The notes: a model not told the origin generated them from the sequence alone. Numbered from the stretch's first letter, positions 45,172 through 55,477 are shown. The stretch is DNA of 64,000 nt from Mycolicibacterium porcinum (GCA_002086835.1 MVIG01000005.1:186001-250000); one strand, 5' to 3'. Numbers and translations are program-made.

Positions 45172-45564
45172 TTACTGCGTCGCGGGTGCCGCCCCGTGGA
45201 ACACCGCCTCGACATTGTTGCCGTCGGGATCACGGACGAATGCGCCGAAGTAGCCCGGGTGGTACTCGGGCCACAGCCGCGGCGCGTGCAGGGACTCGGC
45301 ACCCAGCTGCAGCGCGGCGTCGTAGAACGCCTGAACGGCGTCGGTGTCGGCGGCCTGGAACGCCACATGGATTTCCCGGTTGGGCCCGCCGGCCTCGCCC
45401 GCGCTGGCGTCGGCAATCCAGAAGTCCGGCTTGCCTTCACTGCCGTAGCCGATCGCAACCTGGTAGTCCATTTGCCGGCTGTATCCGAGCACGCCCAGCA
45501 CAGAGTCGTAGAACTCTTTCGATTTGGCCCAGTCGGTGCAGTTGATTCCAAAGTGATCGATCAC
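45172..45564 (-). CDS. VOC-family (glyoxalase-like) protein
   Basis: A 130-residue single-domain vicinal oxygen chelate protein. The metal-site residues expected in the family are visible: His4 in MIDHFGINCTD, His in REIHVAFQAAD, and Glu in DPDGNNVEAVFHG. FWIADASAGEAGGPNREIHVAF is typical of glyoxalase/bleomycin-resistance-like enzymes. GTG 45564 is the first start after a longer, poorly coding extension. Substrate unknown. It is divergent from the amidohydrolase gene. Confidence 0.83.
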   Translation of the reverse strand: MIDHFGINCTDWAKSKEFYDSVLGVLGYSRQMDYQVAIGYGSEGKPDFWIADASAGEAGGPNREIHVAFQAADTDAVQAFYDAALQLGAESLHAPRLWPEYHPGYFGAFVRDPDGNNVEAVFHGAAPATQ

Positions 45565-45627
45565 CGCTCGATCCTTGCACTCGGCACCGACATGTCGGCG
45601 CCTGTTCCGCGATCGGCCGTGGCGTCG

Positions 45628-45633
45628 TAGGTT
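45628..45633 (+). promoter_or_regulatory. -10 box TAGGTT for leaderless amidohydrolase gene
   Basis: TAGGTT, 6 nt, then ATG 45640. Confidence 0.55.
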
Positions 45634-45639
45634 AGTTAG

Positions 45640-47361
45640 ATGAGCTATGACCTGTGCATCCGGGGCGGCACCATCGTCGACGGTCTGGGCGGCGAACCGT
45701 ACGTGGGCGACGTCGCCGTGCGCGACGGCGTCATCGTCGAAATCGGTTCTGTGGCCGGGACCGCCGACCGTGAGATCGACGCCACCGGGCTGCTGGTGAC
45801 CCCAGGTTTCGTCGATCTGCACACGCACTACGACGGTCAGGCGATCTGGTCGGACCGGCTCAACCCGTCCTCGGCGCACGGGGTCACCACGGCCGTGATG
45901 GGTAACTGCGGCGTCGGGTTCGCCCCGTGCCGCCCGGACGATCACGACGTGCTCGTCGATGTGATGGCCGGCGTGGAGGACATCCCCGGGGTGGTCATGG
46001 TCGACGGCCTGCCGTGGACATGGGAGACGTTCCCCGAGTTCCTCGACGCCCTGTCATCGCGGCACCTGGACATCGACGTGGCGGCGTTCCTGCCGCACTC
46101 GCCGCTGCGGGTGTACGTGATGGGCCGGCGCGGTGTCGACCGCGAGCCCGCCACCACCGAGGACCTGGCGCTGATGCGGAAGCTCGCGGCCGAGGCCGTG
46201 CAGTGCGGCGCGCTGGGATTCGCGTCGTCGAGGCTGACGATCCACAAGACCGAGAGCGGCAAGCCGATTCCCAGTTACGACGCCGGCTATGCCGAGATCG
46301 AGGCGATCGCCCGAGGCGTCGACGACGCCGGAGGCGGGCTGATCCAGTTCGTGCCCGATCTGGTCGCCGGCGACTACGAACCGGCGCTGCAGACGGTGTT
46401 CGACGTCGCCGCCGATGTCGGGTTGCCCGTCACGTTCACGCTGGCGATCGGCAATGCCGGGCCGGCGTTCTTCGAGGACGCGCTGCGGATGGTTGAAAAG
46501 GCAAACTCCAACGGCGGCAACATCACTGCGCAGATCTTCCCGCGGCCGATCGGGCTGGTGCTCGGCCTCGAACTGTCCGGCAATCCGTTCGTGCTCTACC
46601 CCAGCTATCGAGAGATCGCCCACCTGCCGCTCGACCAGCGGGTTGCCGAGATGCGTAAACCCGAAGTCCGCCAACGGATTCTGAGCGATTCCGCAGCGAG
46701 CGACGGGCACCCGCTGATGTTCGCCGTCCAGGCCTGGGACTACATGTATCCGTTGGGTGAGCAGCCCGACTACGAGCCCGACCCGTCGAACTCGATCGGG
46801 GCGCGGGCCCGAGCCCGCGGCGTCGACCCGCTCGAGGAGGCCTACGACCGCCTGCTCGACGACGACGGGCATGCCATGCTGCTGGTCACACTGGCCAATT
46901 TCCGGGACAACTCGCTGGACACCGTCGCCGAGCTGATCCGCCGCGACGACGTGATCCTCGGCCTCGGCGACGGCGGCGCGCATTACGGCATGATCTGCGA
47001 CGCCAGCTTCCCGACGTACCTGCTGACCCACTGGGTGCGCGACCGCGGCACGGGCATGCTGAGCGTCGCGGATGCCGTCCGGGAACTGACCTCGGTACCC
47101 GCACGCATCGCCGGCCTGGCCGATCGCGGCCGAATTGCGTTGGGCTACAAGGCTGATCTGAACGTCATCGACCATGCCGGGCTACGGCTGCACCGGCCGG
47201 TCGTCGCCTACGACCTCCCCGGAGGTGGGCGCCGGCTCGACCAGACCGCGGACGGTTACGTCGCCACCGTCGTCTCCGGTGAGGTCATCGCCGAGCACGG
47301 TGTCCCGACCGAGGCGCGGCCCGGCCGGCTGGTCCGCGGCAGGCAACCCGCACCCATGTGA
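45640..47361 (+). CDS. amidohydrolase, N-acyl-D-amino-acid deacylase family
   Basis: A 573-residue metal-dependent hydrolase. It starts with the composite beta sandwich (YDLCIRGGTIVDGLGG). The metal ligands are in GFVDLHTHYDGQ, with further conserved blocks GVTTAVMGNCGVGFAPCRP, GALGFASSR and GDGGAHYGMICDASFPTYLL, where the late Asp lies. It ends with the urease-like DRGRIALGYKADLNVID. The set fits the D-aminoacylase/dihydroorotase-like group, but natural mycobacterial substrates are unknown. Leaderless -10 box upstream. The PPOX-like gene follows on the same strand. Confidence 0.87.
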   Translation: MSYDLCIRGGTIVDGLGGEPYVGDVAVRDGVIVEIGSVAGTADREIDATGLLVTPGFVDLHTHYDGQAIWSDRLNPSSAHGVTTAVMGNCGVGFAPCRPDDHDVLVDVMAGVEDIPGVVMVDGLPWTWETFPEFLDALSSRHLDIDVAAFLPHSPLRVYVMGRRGVDREPATTEDLALMRKLAAEAVQCGALGFASSRLTIHKTESGKPIPSYDAGYAEIEAIARGVDDAGGGLIQFVPDLVAGDYEPALQTVFDVAADVGLPVTFTLAIGNAGPAFFEDALRMVEKANSNGGNITAQIFPRPIGLVLGLELSGNPFVLYPSYREIAHLPLDQRVAEMRKPEVRQRILSDSAASDGHPLMFAVQAWDYMYPLGEQPDYEPDPSNSIGARARARGVDPLEEAYDRLLDDDGHAMLLVTLANFRDNSLDTVAELIRRDDVILGLGDGGAHYGMICDASFPTYLLTHWVRDRGTGMLSVADAVRELTSVPARIAGLADRGRIALGYKADLNVIDHAGLRLHRPVVAYDLPGGGRRLDQTADGYVATVVSGEVIAEHGVPTEARPGRLVRGRQPAPM

Positions 47362-47392
47362 CAGGTCCGCCACGGCGGCGCGTCAACAGAAC

Positions 47393-47398
47393 TATCCT
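47393..47398 (+). promoter_or_regulatory. -10 box TATCCT for leaderless PPOX-like gene
   Basis: TATCCT, 6 nt, then ATG 47405. Confidence 0.55.
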
Positions 47399-47404
47399 CA
47401 CGTC

Positions 47405-47785
47405 ATGAGCGTGAAAGTGGATCTCAACCAGCTGGCCGACAAGCTGGCGGACTACACGTTCGCCTACCTCGTCACGGTCGACGACAACTACCACGCACAC
47501 ACCGTCGCGGTGGAACCGCACCTGGTCAACGGCATCATTCACGTCGGCCCGATCGGCGGGCACACCCGCAGAAACCTCGCCTCCCACGAGCACGCGACGC
47601 TGGTCTGCCCGCCGCGTCAGCCCGGTGGATATTCGCTGATCGTCGACGGCAGGGGCCAGGCAGGCACCACCGGCGACGAGACGCATCAGATCGTGCCCAG
47701 CCGTGCGGTGCTGCATCGCAAAGCGGCAAAGCCAGGCCCGCCCGGGCAGTGCGACAGCGACTGCATCGTGTTGTCGGAGAACTGA
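47405..47785 (+). CDS. pyridoxamine 5'-phosphate oxidase-like protein
   Basis: A 126-residue split-barrel flavin- or F420-binding protein. It has LADYTFAYLVTVDDNYHAHTVAVEP at the start, GHTRRNLASHEHATLVCPP as the central binding region, and a Cys pair in GQCDSDCIVLSEN at the end. The short single-domain form is common in mycobacteria as F420- or haem-binding proteins; the ligand here is undetermined. A TATCCT box 6 nt before the ATG argues against the longer upstream reading that would overlap the amidohydrolase. Confidence 0.78.
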   Translation: MSVKVDLNQLADKLADYTFAYLVTVDDNYHAHTVAVEPHLVNGIIHVGPIGGHTRRNLASHEHATLVCPPRQPGGYSLIVDGRGQAGTTGDETHQIVPSRAVLHRKAAKPGPPGQCDSDCIVLSEN

Positions 47786-47842
47786 CACCCAGCGGGAGAA
47801 TCACGCCTCACGTCGCCACACGTGCGATGGGAGAATGACCGC

Positions 47843-48496
47843 GTGCACGAAACGCGAGTGGTCGTGGCCGATGACGATGTGTTGCTCAGGGAGGGACTTG
47901 CCAGTCTGCTCGAGCGCGCTGGCTTACAGGTCGAAGGGCAAGCGGGTGACGCCGAGCAGCTCGTCAATCTCGTGCACGACCTGAAACCTCAGTTGGCGAT
48001 CGTCGACATCAGGATGCCGCCCACCCACACCAGCGAAGGTCTCGATGCGGCGAAACTGGTGCGCCAGAAATATCCCGATACCGCCATCTTGGTGCTGTCG
48101 GCTCACGTCGACGTCGAACATGCGGTGGAACTGCTGGCCGGCGGCCACAGCGTGGGCTATCTGCTGAAGAGCCGCGTCACCGATGTCGATGACTTCATCG
48201 ACACGGTCCAGCGAATAGCCAACGGCGCGTCCGTCGTCGATCCGGCGCTGGTGCAGGAACTGATCTCAGCGCAACGCCGCGACGATCCGCTCGCCGCGCT
48301 CAGCGCGCGTGAACGGGAAGTGTTGGGGCTGATGGCCGAAGGGCTGTCCAACTCCGGTATCGGGCGGCGGTTGTGGGTCACCGAGGGCACGGTGGAAAAG
48401 CATGTCCGCAGCATCTTGACGAAGCTGAACCTGCCCGAGACCGGTGACGATCACCGACGGGTGCGCGCCGTCATCACGTACCTGGAAGCTCGCTGA
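47843..48496 (+). CDS. NarL/FixJ-type response regulator
   Basis: A 217-residue two-component regulator. The receiver domain has the acidic pair DDD near residue 10, the phospho-acceptor Asp55 (LAIVDIRMPP) and the Lys in GYLLKSRV. The LuxR HTH lies at about 155-210 (LSAREREVLGLMAEGLSNSGIGRRLWVTEGTVEKHVRSI). GTG 47843 with GGGAG 9 nt upstream. It faces a receiver-only gene, and the 3' ends overlap by 23 nt. The histidine kinase next door is the likely partner. Confidence 0.9.
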   Translation: MHETRVVVADDDVLLREGLASLLERAGLQVEGQAGDAEQLVNLVHDLKPQLAIVDIRMPPTHTSEGLDAAKLVRQKYPDTAILVLSAHVDVEHAVELLAGGHSVGYLLKSRVTDVDDFIDTVQRIANGASVVDPALVQELISAQRRDDPLAALSAREREVLGLMAEGLSNSGIGRRLWVTEGTVEKHVRSILTKLNLPETGDDHRRVRAVITYLEAR

Positions 48497-48839
48497 GGAA
48501 CTCCCGGATGGCGGCGGCAGACAGCCTCATCTTCGGCAGAAACCCCAACGCCGGGCTGGCGGCGGTGAGATCGGCGAAGTCCTCTTGGTCGTGCGTGGAG
48601 ATCATGATGACCGCCGGGCAGGGTGACATCTGGCGATGGATTTCCTCGGCGATGTCGAAACCGTTCTCAGCCCCGAGATCCACGTCGACGAGCACGATGT
48701 CCGGCCGCAGGGTACGGGTGAACTCAAGCGCCTCGGCACCGGTTCCTGCCGCCGCGATGACATCGATCCCCGAGCCCGCCAATATGCTGCGTGCGGCGTC
48801 ACCGAACGCAGCGCTGTCCTCGACGATCAGGCAGCGCAT
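48474..48839 (-). CDS. single-domain response regulator (receiver only)
   Basis: A 121-residue protein consisting of a receiver domain alone: acidic pair ED at 7-8, phospho-acceptor Asp52 in DIVLVDVDLG, Thr/Ser in MISTHDQEDF and Lys in GFLPKMRL. No output domain. It lies between the LuxR-type regulator (convergent, overlapping by 23 nt) and the histidine kinase (divergent, 87 bp). It may act as a phosphate sink or a second target of the kinase. ATG 48839; upstream in-frame reading runs into the kinase leader. Confidence 0.87.
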   Translation of the reverse strand: MRCLIVEDSAAFGDAARSILAGSGIDVIAAAGTGAEALEFTRTLRPDIVLVDVDLGAENGFDIAEEIHRQMSPCPAVIMISTHDQEDFADLTAASPALGFLPKMRLSAAAIREFLSELPGT

Positions 48840-48926
48840 GGCGTCTCCATCACGCTTCGCACCACTCGAGAGTGACAGGTCCAGCCACCAATCGACATTG
48901 CTGCTACCCGGAAAAGATCTGCTGAG

Positions 48927-50528
48927 GTGACCACCGAACCGTCCTCGACGGCCGACAAGATCCCGTCCTGTCGCCCCGGACGCGAACGTTTGCTGGCCGT
49001 CCTGCTGCGCCCCACCACCCCACCGGTGCGGTGGGGAATCGTCACGGCCGCGGTACTCATCGGACTGGAATTCGCAGTCGTCAGTCAGCTGAAGCGGATT
49101 TCGCCGGACAACGCATTCGGCGCGGTGTTCCTGTTCGGGGTACTGGTGGTGTCGGCCGGGTGGGGGTTCCGCCTTGCCACCGCAATGTCGATCGCGAGCA
49201 CGTTGGCCTACGTCTACTTTCACATCAGCGAGGGGCAGGGCAGCCCGGCACCTGCCATCGCCGTCTTCCTGACCTTGGCGCTATTGACGAATCTCCTTGT
49301 CGGGCAGGCCCGTTTGCGTGCTGTCGAGTCCGAACAACGTCGCCGGGAAGCCGATGAGGCCGCAGAGCTTGCCCGCACGATGCTGCGAGGTGCGGCGGCT
49401 CTGCGCCACGTCGCCACGTTGGTCGCCCGCCGGGTCGAACCCGCCGATCTCTACCAGGTCGTCGTGGACGAACTCGTACGCGGCCTCGACATCGACGACG
49501 CCACCTTGCTCCGGTATGAATCCGATTCTCACGCAGTCGTTCTGGCGTCACGGAAGCAGGATTCCCACGCCCACCGCCTGCCCACCGGAGAACGGTTCGG
49601 GCTGGACGAGGACACTGTGGTCGGCCGCATCGCCCGGTCCGGGGCGCCGGCACGGGTCACGATGTACCGGCACCACGGCAGTGCGGGCGCGGCCCGCCTG
49701 CACGACCTCGGCATACATTCGGGGGCCGGTGCGCCGATCCTGGTCGGCGATCGCATTTGGGGCGCCCTCATCGCGGGCTGCGTCAGCTCCGAACCGCTGC
49801 CCGAGGACACCGAAGTGCGGGTCACCGACTTCGCCGACCTGGTCGCCACCGCGATCTACAACGCAGAGACCCGCGCAGAGCTGACCGCGTCACGGGCACG
49901 CATCGTCGCGGCCGCCGACCAGGCCAGGCGTGGTTTTGAGCGCGATCTCCATGACGGAGCGCAGCAGCGCATCGTGGCGCTGGGCCTCGAACTCCGGGCT
50001 ATCGAAGCCGCGCTGCCGCATGACGCAGCACTTCGGCCCCGAATGGGCGCCCTTGTCGATTCTCTTTCCAACCTGCACACCGACCTGCAAGAACTGTCTC
50101 GGGGCCTGCACCCGGCTGTGCTGTCCCGAGGCGGTCTCGCGGCCGCGCTCAAGACCCTTGCCCGGCGATCACCGGTGCCGGTCAGCCTGACCGTCGAGCT
50201 GGTCGGCCGGATGGCCGAATCGATCGAAGTGGCCGGCTATTACCTGGTTGCCGAGTCCCTGACCAATACCGCCAAGTACGCCCATGCCAACGAGGTGGGC
50301 GTGCAGGTGAGGGCCGACGAGGCCACCTTGCACATCGAGGTCAGCGACGACGGTGTCGGCGGTGCGAACCCGGCCGCTGGTTCGGGGCTGATCGGTTTGA
50401 AGGACCGCGTGGAAGCGCTGTCCGGACATTTCGAGGTGACCAGTCCGACCGGTGCCGGAACCACCGTCACCGCCCGTATCCCATTGTCCGGTGCGGTCAG
50501 GCCGTGGCCGGCGGGTCGACAGGGTTGA
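48927..50528 (+). CDS. membrane sensor histidine kinase (NarX/DevS-like)
   Basis: A 533-residue kinase. Three or four N-terminal helices (about 35-128, DUF4118-like KdpD-type bundle) are followed by a short coiled coil and a GAF domain (about 155-312). The HisKA_3 dimerisation segment has phospho-acceptor His342 in FERDLHDGAQQRI. The HATPase domain has the N box ESLTNTAKYAHA and the G box VSDDGVGG. GTG start. This architecture pairs with NarL-type regulators, here the one at 47.8 kb. Its last 32 bases overlap the convergent bicupin gene. Confidence 0.92.
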   Translation: MTTEPSSTADKIPSCRPGRERLLAVLLRPTTPPVRWGIVTAAVLIGLEFAVVSQLKRISPDNAFGAVFLFGVLVVSAGWGFRLATAMSIASTLAYVYFHISEGQGSPAPAIAVFLTLALLTNLLVGQARLRAVESEQRRREADEAAELARTMLRGAAALRHVATLVARRVEPADLYQVVVDELVRGLDIDDATLLRYESDSHAVVLASRKQDSHAHRLPTGERFGLDEDTVVGRIARSGAPARVTMYRHHGSAGAARLHDLGIHSGAGAPILVGDRIWGALIAGCVSSEPLPEDTEVRVTDFADLVATAIYNAETRAELTASRARIVAAADQARRGFERDLHDGAQQRIVALGLELRAIEAALPHDAALRPRMGALVDSLSNLHTDLQELSRGLHPAVLSRGGLAAALKTLARRSPVPVSLTVELVGRMAESIEVAGYYLVAESLTNTAKYAHANEVGVQVRADEATLHIEVSDDGVGGANPAAGSGLIGLKDRVEALSGHFEVTSPTGAGTTVTARIPLSGAVRPWPAGRQG

Positions 50529-51555
50529 TGCGGTCGACCACGAGCGGATCAACCGGGGTGAACGGGAATTCGGGCAGGTCGTCGATGTGGGTGTTGAATG
50601 CGGCGGCCAGGACCTCTCGTGAATACGCACTGGCCGAGGCCTTGTAGCCGATGTCTGCGGGAAACGGCTGGTCGAAGAAGATCAGGAAGTGCCAGTCATC
50701 AGCCCCGATATTCTCGATGTGATGCGGATAGGCAGCCGGGATGAAGTACATGTCACCGGCGGTCAATGTCCAGGTATCAAGGGCACCATCGGGATTCATC
50801 ACCGTCATGCGGGCTTCGCCCTGTTGGACATAGCCCATCTCACCGGTGACCGGGTGCCAGTGAGGTTCGCGCATACCGTCTTCGGTGATGCGCAGTGAGT
50901 ACATCGAGATGTTCTTCAGCGCCGGCCAGAACTGATCGCGGGCAAAGCGGGCGTTTCCGCTGACGTAATTGAGTCCCGGCGCCTGGGCCTCGACGTCGAA
51001 CTTGTGCGGGTCGTCGAAATACGCCGAGGCGGGGATTTCCGCGGCTCCGACGCGGCCCGCCAACTTGTGGTCGGTTGTGGTGCGGCGGATCTTCGCCATA
51101 TCAGCCGACGGCAGGTCGTAGGTGTTGCCCAGCACGGCATCGGTGAACGCGCCGAACGTCGCACCCAACCCGAAATCCTCGGGACGTTCGTTGCGGAACG
51201 CGATGATGAACTCCGCGACGTCGGTGCCGATGTTCTCGATGTGGTGCAGCGCACCGGAATCGATGTGAAACATCTGCCCGGCGGTAACGATGAAGCTGGC
51301 GAAGCGGCTGTGATTGTCGAGCACCGACACCAACGCGGTGCCGGCGACGCAGTAGGTGAGCTCGTTGGCGTTGGCGTGCCAATGCGGGGTGCGCATCGCC
51401 CCGGGGTTCAACAGCACCCGCTTGATCGAGAGATTTTTCAGGATGGGGAGGTTGTCGGCCGTCACCCGTCGCATGGATCCGAACTCGTTCTCCTCGACGA
51501 TCTCGCCCGTGAGCAGGGAGCCGGCGTGGCTGGTGTGGCCCGAGAGTGTGGTCAT
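50497..51555 (-). CDS. bicupin, oxalate decarboxylase-like
   Basis: A 352-residue protein with two cupin domains, each keeping metal ligands: domain 1 has RTPHWHANANELTYC and later HHIENIG, domain 2 has REPHWHPVTGEMGYV and later HHIENIG. This repeat pattern is that of oxalate decarboxylases and oxidases, which use manganese. No signal peptide is present, so it should be cytosolic. Strong RBS AGGAGG before ATG 51555. A connection with the neighbouring sensor kinase is only positional. Confidence 0.85.
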   Translation of the reverse strand: MTTLSGHTSHAGSLLTGEIVEENEFGSMRRVTADNLPILKNLSIKRVLLNPGAMRTPHWHANANELTYCVAGTALVSVLDNHSRFASFIVTAGQMFHIDSGALHHIENIGTDVAEFIIAFRNERPEDFGLGATFGAFTDAVLGNTYDLPSADMAKIRRTTTDHKLAGRVGAAEIPASAYFDDPHKFDVEAQAPGLNYVSGNARFARDQFWPALKNISMYSLRITEDGMREPHWHPVTGEMGYVQQGEARMTVMNPDGALDTWTLTAGDMYFIPAAYPHHIENIGADDWHFLIFFDQPFPADIGYKASASAYSREVLAAAFNTHIDDLPEFPFTPVDPLVVDRINPVDPPATA

Positions 51556-51724
51556 GTTGAACCTCCTGCGATGTCGTATACGGCTAACACTGGTACGCGT
51601 GGAGGCTGCTGTCATGCACGCTAGCGGCCATCGTGGGAACCGTCAGCGGTAGCTCCCGCCTTCCGGCTAGCCGGTAGTCCGGGTTGTGAAATCACCAAAC
51701 AACTTGAGCGGCCACAGAAACGAA

Positions 51725-51757
51725 AAAGCCCCGGCGCGCCAAGCGCACCGGGGCTTT
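51725..51757 (-). terminator. intrinsic terminator of groEL2
   Basis: AAAGCCCCGGCGCGC and GCGCACCGGGGCTTT (one mismatch, 3-nt loop), followed on the minus strand by a run of T. It lies 19 bases beyond the groEL2 stop. Confidence 0.85.
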
Positions 51758-51776
51758 CCCGTAAAGAGCAGGACTC

Positions 51777-53441
<1,665 letters not shown>

Positions 53442-53513
53442 TCAGGTTCAGTGCCCGCGACGGACGGCTGGGGTGTGCTCCCGCAGGTGCGGCCCCTGCC
53501 TCACCGGCCCGAC

Positions 53514-53540
53514 CTAGCACTCACTGATCGAGAGTGCCAA
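53514..53540 (-). promoter_or_regulatory. CIRCE operator 1 (HrcA site)
   Basis: On the minus strand TTGGCACTC-N9-GAGTGCTAG, the CIRCE architecture with two changes from the consensus TTAGCACTC-N9-GAGTGCTAA. Confidence 0.85.
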
Positions 53541-53548
53541 CTGCATTC

Positions 53549-53575
53549 TTAGCACTCGACCATGGCGAGTGCAAG
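53549..53575 (-). promoter_or_regulatory. CIRCE operator 2 (HrcA site)
   Basis: TTAGCACTC-N9-GAGTGCAAG, 8 bp from operator 1. One arm is perfect. Confidence 0.8.
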
Positions 53576-53623
53576 GTTGTTGGATGCTTGCTCAGGCTTC
53601 CCGGCTACGCCGGCGGCGAAAGT

Positions 53624-53687
53624 CGTCGATTTCCACCTAAGGGCTGTTCCCGGCGCACTCCGACGACCCCCGGGGCGGAAAGCGGCG
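53624..53687. repeat. intergenic palindrome, CGYCGNTTTCNAC family, copy C (degenerate)
   Basis: Arms 53624-53646 (CGTCGATTTCCACCTAAGGG...) and 53665-53687 pair at 15 of 23 positions. The left arm closely matches copies B and D. Located just past the deacetylase stop, so it may terminate that gene. Confidence 0.4.
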
Positions 53688-53696
53688 GCGGCCTGG

Positions 53697-54482
53697 TCAG
53701 CGAGGCAGGACAAACTGCCAGCCCGCGGCCTGCATGGCGGGGATCGCGTCCGCGAAGCCCGCATGGGTCCCCGATTGCGGGTGGTTCATGTGGGCGATGA
53801 CGATCGAGCCAGGGGCCGCGTTCATGACGTTGGACCGCACGGCCGCCGCGGACGCCGTCGCACCGTTGTCCGCGTTGACGGTGAACCCCAGCGGTTGCTC
53901 ACCGAGTTCGTGCACGATCTCGACAGCCACGTCGTCGTAATGCGCGGTGCCGGGGCGGAACCAGGCCGGGGGCCGTCCGGTCAGGGCGGTCAGCCGCTGG
54001 TGGTTGCCCCACACCTCGTTGACCACTTCATCGGCCGAGCGGGTCCCCGCGATGCCGTACGCCGAACGTCCCGTCACCGACAGCGGCACATGCCGGGTGC
54101 CGTGGTTGCCGATATCGAACAACGGGTTGGCGGCCAACTGCCTGGCCCGGTCCGGATTGCGGTCGACCCACCTCGAGTTCAGCATGAGCACCGCGGGCAC
54201 ACTGTTGCGCTGCAGCGTGTCGAGCAACGCGTCGTCGCAGGCGCCGTCGCAGGCGTCGAAGGTCAGGGCGATCTGACGGCCCGCGGCGGCGAACGACGTG
54301 GTGATTCCGGGCAGCGCCATCCCCCACTGAGTGGGCGCGCGCCGCGTGTTGGTCACTCCGACCGATGGCGGGTCGATCGCGTTCGGATCGGCGTGGGCTG
54401 CCGGCTGCCCGGCCCGCAAGGTGTAGCCGGCGGCGATCGAACTGACGGCGGTTGCCGCCAGGAATGCCCGCCTGGTGATCAC
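53697..54482 (-). CDS. Tat-exported polysaccharide deacetylase
   Basis: A 261-residue NodB-type deacetylase. The N-terminus MITRRAFLAATAVSSIAAG is a twin-arginine signal, with cleavage likely near AHADP. The NodB motifs are LTFDACDG (motif 1, catalytic and metal Asp), DIGNHGTRH (motif 2 His pair) and RPGTAHYDD (motif 3). It should act on a cell-wall or capsular glycan outside the membrane; the substrate is unknown. GTG 54482 has TACCGT 7 nt upstream, so a leaderless start is preferred over the longer reading. Confidence 0.88.
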   Translation of the reverse strand: MITRRAFLAATAVSSIAAGYTLRAGQPAAHADPNAIDPPSVGVTNTRRAPTQWGMALPGITTSFAAAGRQIALTFDACDGACDDALLDTLQRNSVPAVLMLNSRWVDRNPDRARQLAANPLFDIGNHGTRHVPLSVTGRSAYGIAGTRSADEVVNEVWGNHQRLTALTGRPPAWFRPGTAHYDDVAVEIVHELGEQPLGFTVNADNGATASAAAVRSNVMNAAPGSIVIAHMNHPQSGTHAGFADAIPAMQAAGWQFVLPR

Positions 54483-54489
54483 ACACCGG

Positions 54490-54495
54490 ACGGTA
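54490..54495 (-). promoter_or_regulatory. -10 box TACCGT for leaderless deacetylase gene
   Basis: Minus-strand TACCGT, 7 nt, then GTG 54482. Confidence 0.55.
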
Positions 54496-54570
54496 GGTCC
54501 GGATCTTGTTGACCGGCCGTCGATTGGCTGTGGGTTGGCTGCGGAGGCCTCAATGGCCTCGCCCACCGGC

Positions 54571-54619
54571 TTCTACCGCGAGGCCGCTCTCAGCGAAGAC
54601 TGGCGACCCCCTCGTAGAA
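54571..54619. repeat. possible copy G of the intergenic palindrome family
   Basis: TTCTACCGCGAG (54571-54582) faces CTCGTAGAA (54611-54619); read on the minus strand the right arm is CGTTTTCTACGAGGG, close to copy E. It lies downstream of the oxidoreductase gene stop. Confidence 0.3.
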
Positions 54620-54640
54620 AACGCCACCGAAGAAGCGGAC

Positions 54641-55477
54641 TCAACTCCCCGACTGGTACCGGCGCACCTGCTCCGCGAACTCGTCGAGCTGACGTAGCGA
54701 CTCGTCCTTGCCGACCGACGGGAGGAACAATGCCAGCTGGCCGAAGCCGAGTTCCTCAGCGGCGCGCCAGTAGTCGGGCTTGACGGGCGCGCCGAACATC
54801 GCCAGCGGCACGTCGTAGTCCGCGCCGGCGCGCAGTTGCCCGATTCGCTTGGCCAGCACGTCCCTGGGTTGGGCCGTCGAGATCCAGCCCGCGCCGTGGC
54901 GGAGCACCCGTTTCACGGTGGCATCGGAGTTGCCGCCGACGTAGATCGGCGGGTGCGGCTTCTGGACCGGCTTCGGCCGGCAGTAGGACGAATCGAAGTT
55001 GACGTACTTGCCGTGATACTCCGCGGGTTCGGTGGTCCACAGCGCCTTGATCGCCTCGATGCTCTCGTCCAGTAGTGCGCCACGAGTTTTCGGGTCGGTG
55101 CCGTGGTCGCGCATCTCCTCGAGATTCCAGCCCGCCCCGACACCGAAGACGAATCGACCGTCGGAGATGAGGTCGATACTCGCGGCCTCCTTCGCGGCGT
55201 GGATCGGATCGCGCTGGATGAGCAGCGCGACGCCGGTGAAGAGTTCGATGGTGGAGGTCACTGCGGCTGCGGCAGCGAGCGTCACGAACGGGTCAAGCGT
55301 GTTGTAGTACCACGGGGGCAAATCGCCGCCCTCCGGGTACGGGGATTCCCGGCTGGCCGGGATGTGACTGTGTTCGGCGACGACGAGCGAAGCGAATCCG
55401 CGCTCCTCGATCGCGCGAGCCAGTGACACGGTGTCGATGCTGTCGTCGTCGACGAAAGTCGCTATCCCGAATCTCAT
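54641..55477 (-). CDS. LLM-class (F420-dependent type) oxidoreductase
   Basis: A 278-residue luciferase-like TIM-barrel enzyme (MRFGIATFVDDDSIDTVSLARAIEERGFASL). VAEHSHIP and GRFVFGVGAGWNLEEM are features of the F420-dependent mycobacterial branch (TIGR03619-like). Substrate unknown. ATG 55477 overlaps the TetR stop by 4 nt (ATGA), so expression is coupled to the regulator. Longer upstream reading lies in the TetR gene and was rejected. The 158 bp downstream hold only the copy-G palindrome and the deacetylase promoter. Confidence 0.88.
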   Translation of the reverse strand: MRFGIATFVDDDSIDTVSLARAIEERGFASLVVAEHSHIPASRESPYPEGGDLPPWYYNTLDPFVTLAAAAAVTSTIELFTGVALLIQRDPIHAAKEAASIDLISDGRFVFGVGAGWNLEEMRDHGTDPKTRGALLDESIEAIKALWTTEPAEYHGKYVNFDSSYCRPKPVQKPHPPIYVGGNSDATVKRVLRHGAGWISTAQPRDVLAKRIGQLRAGADYDVPLAMFGAPVKPDYWRAAEELGFGQLALFLPSVGKDESLRQLDEFAEQVRRYQSGS

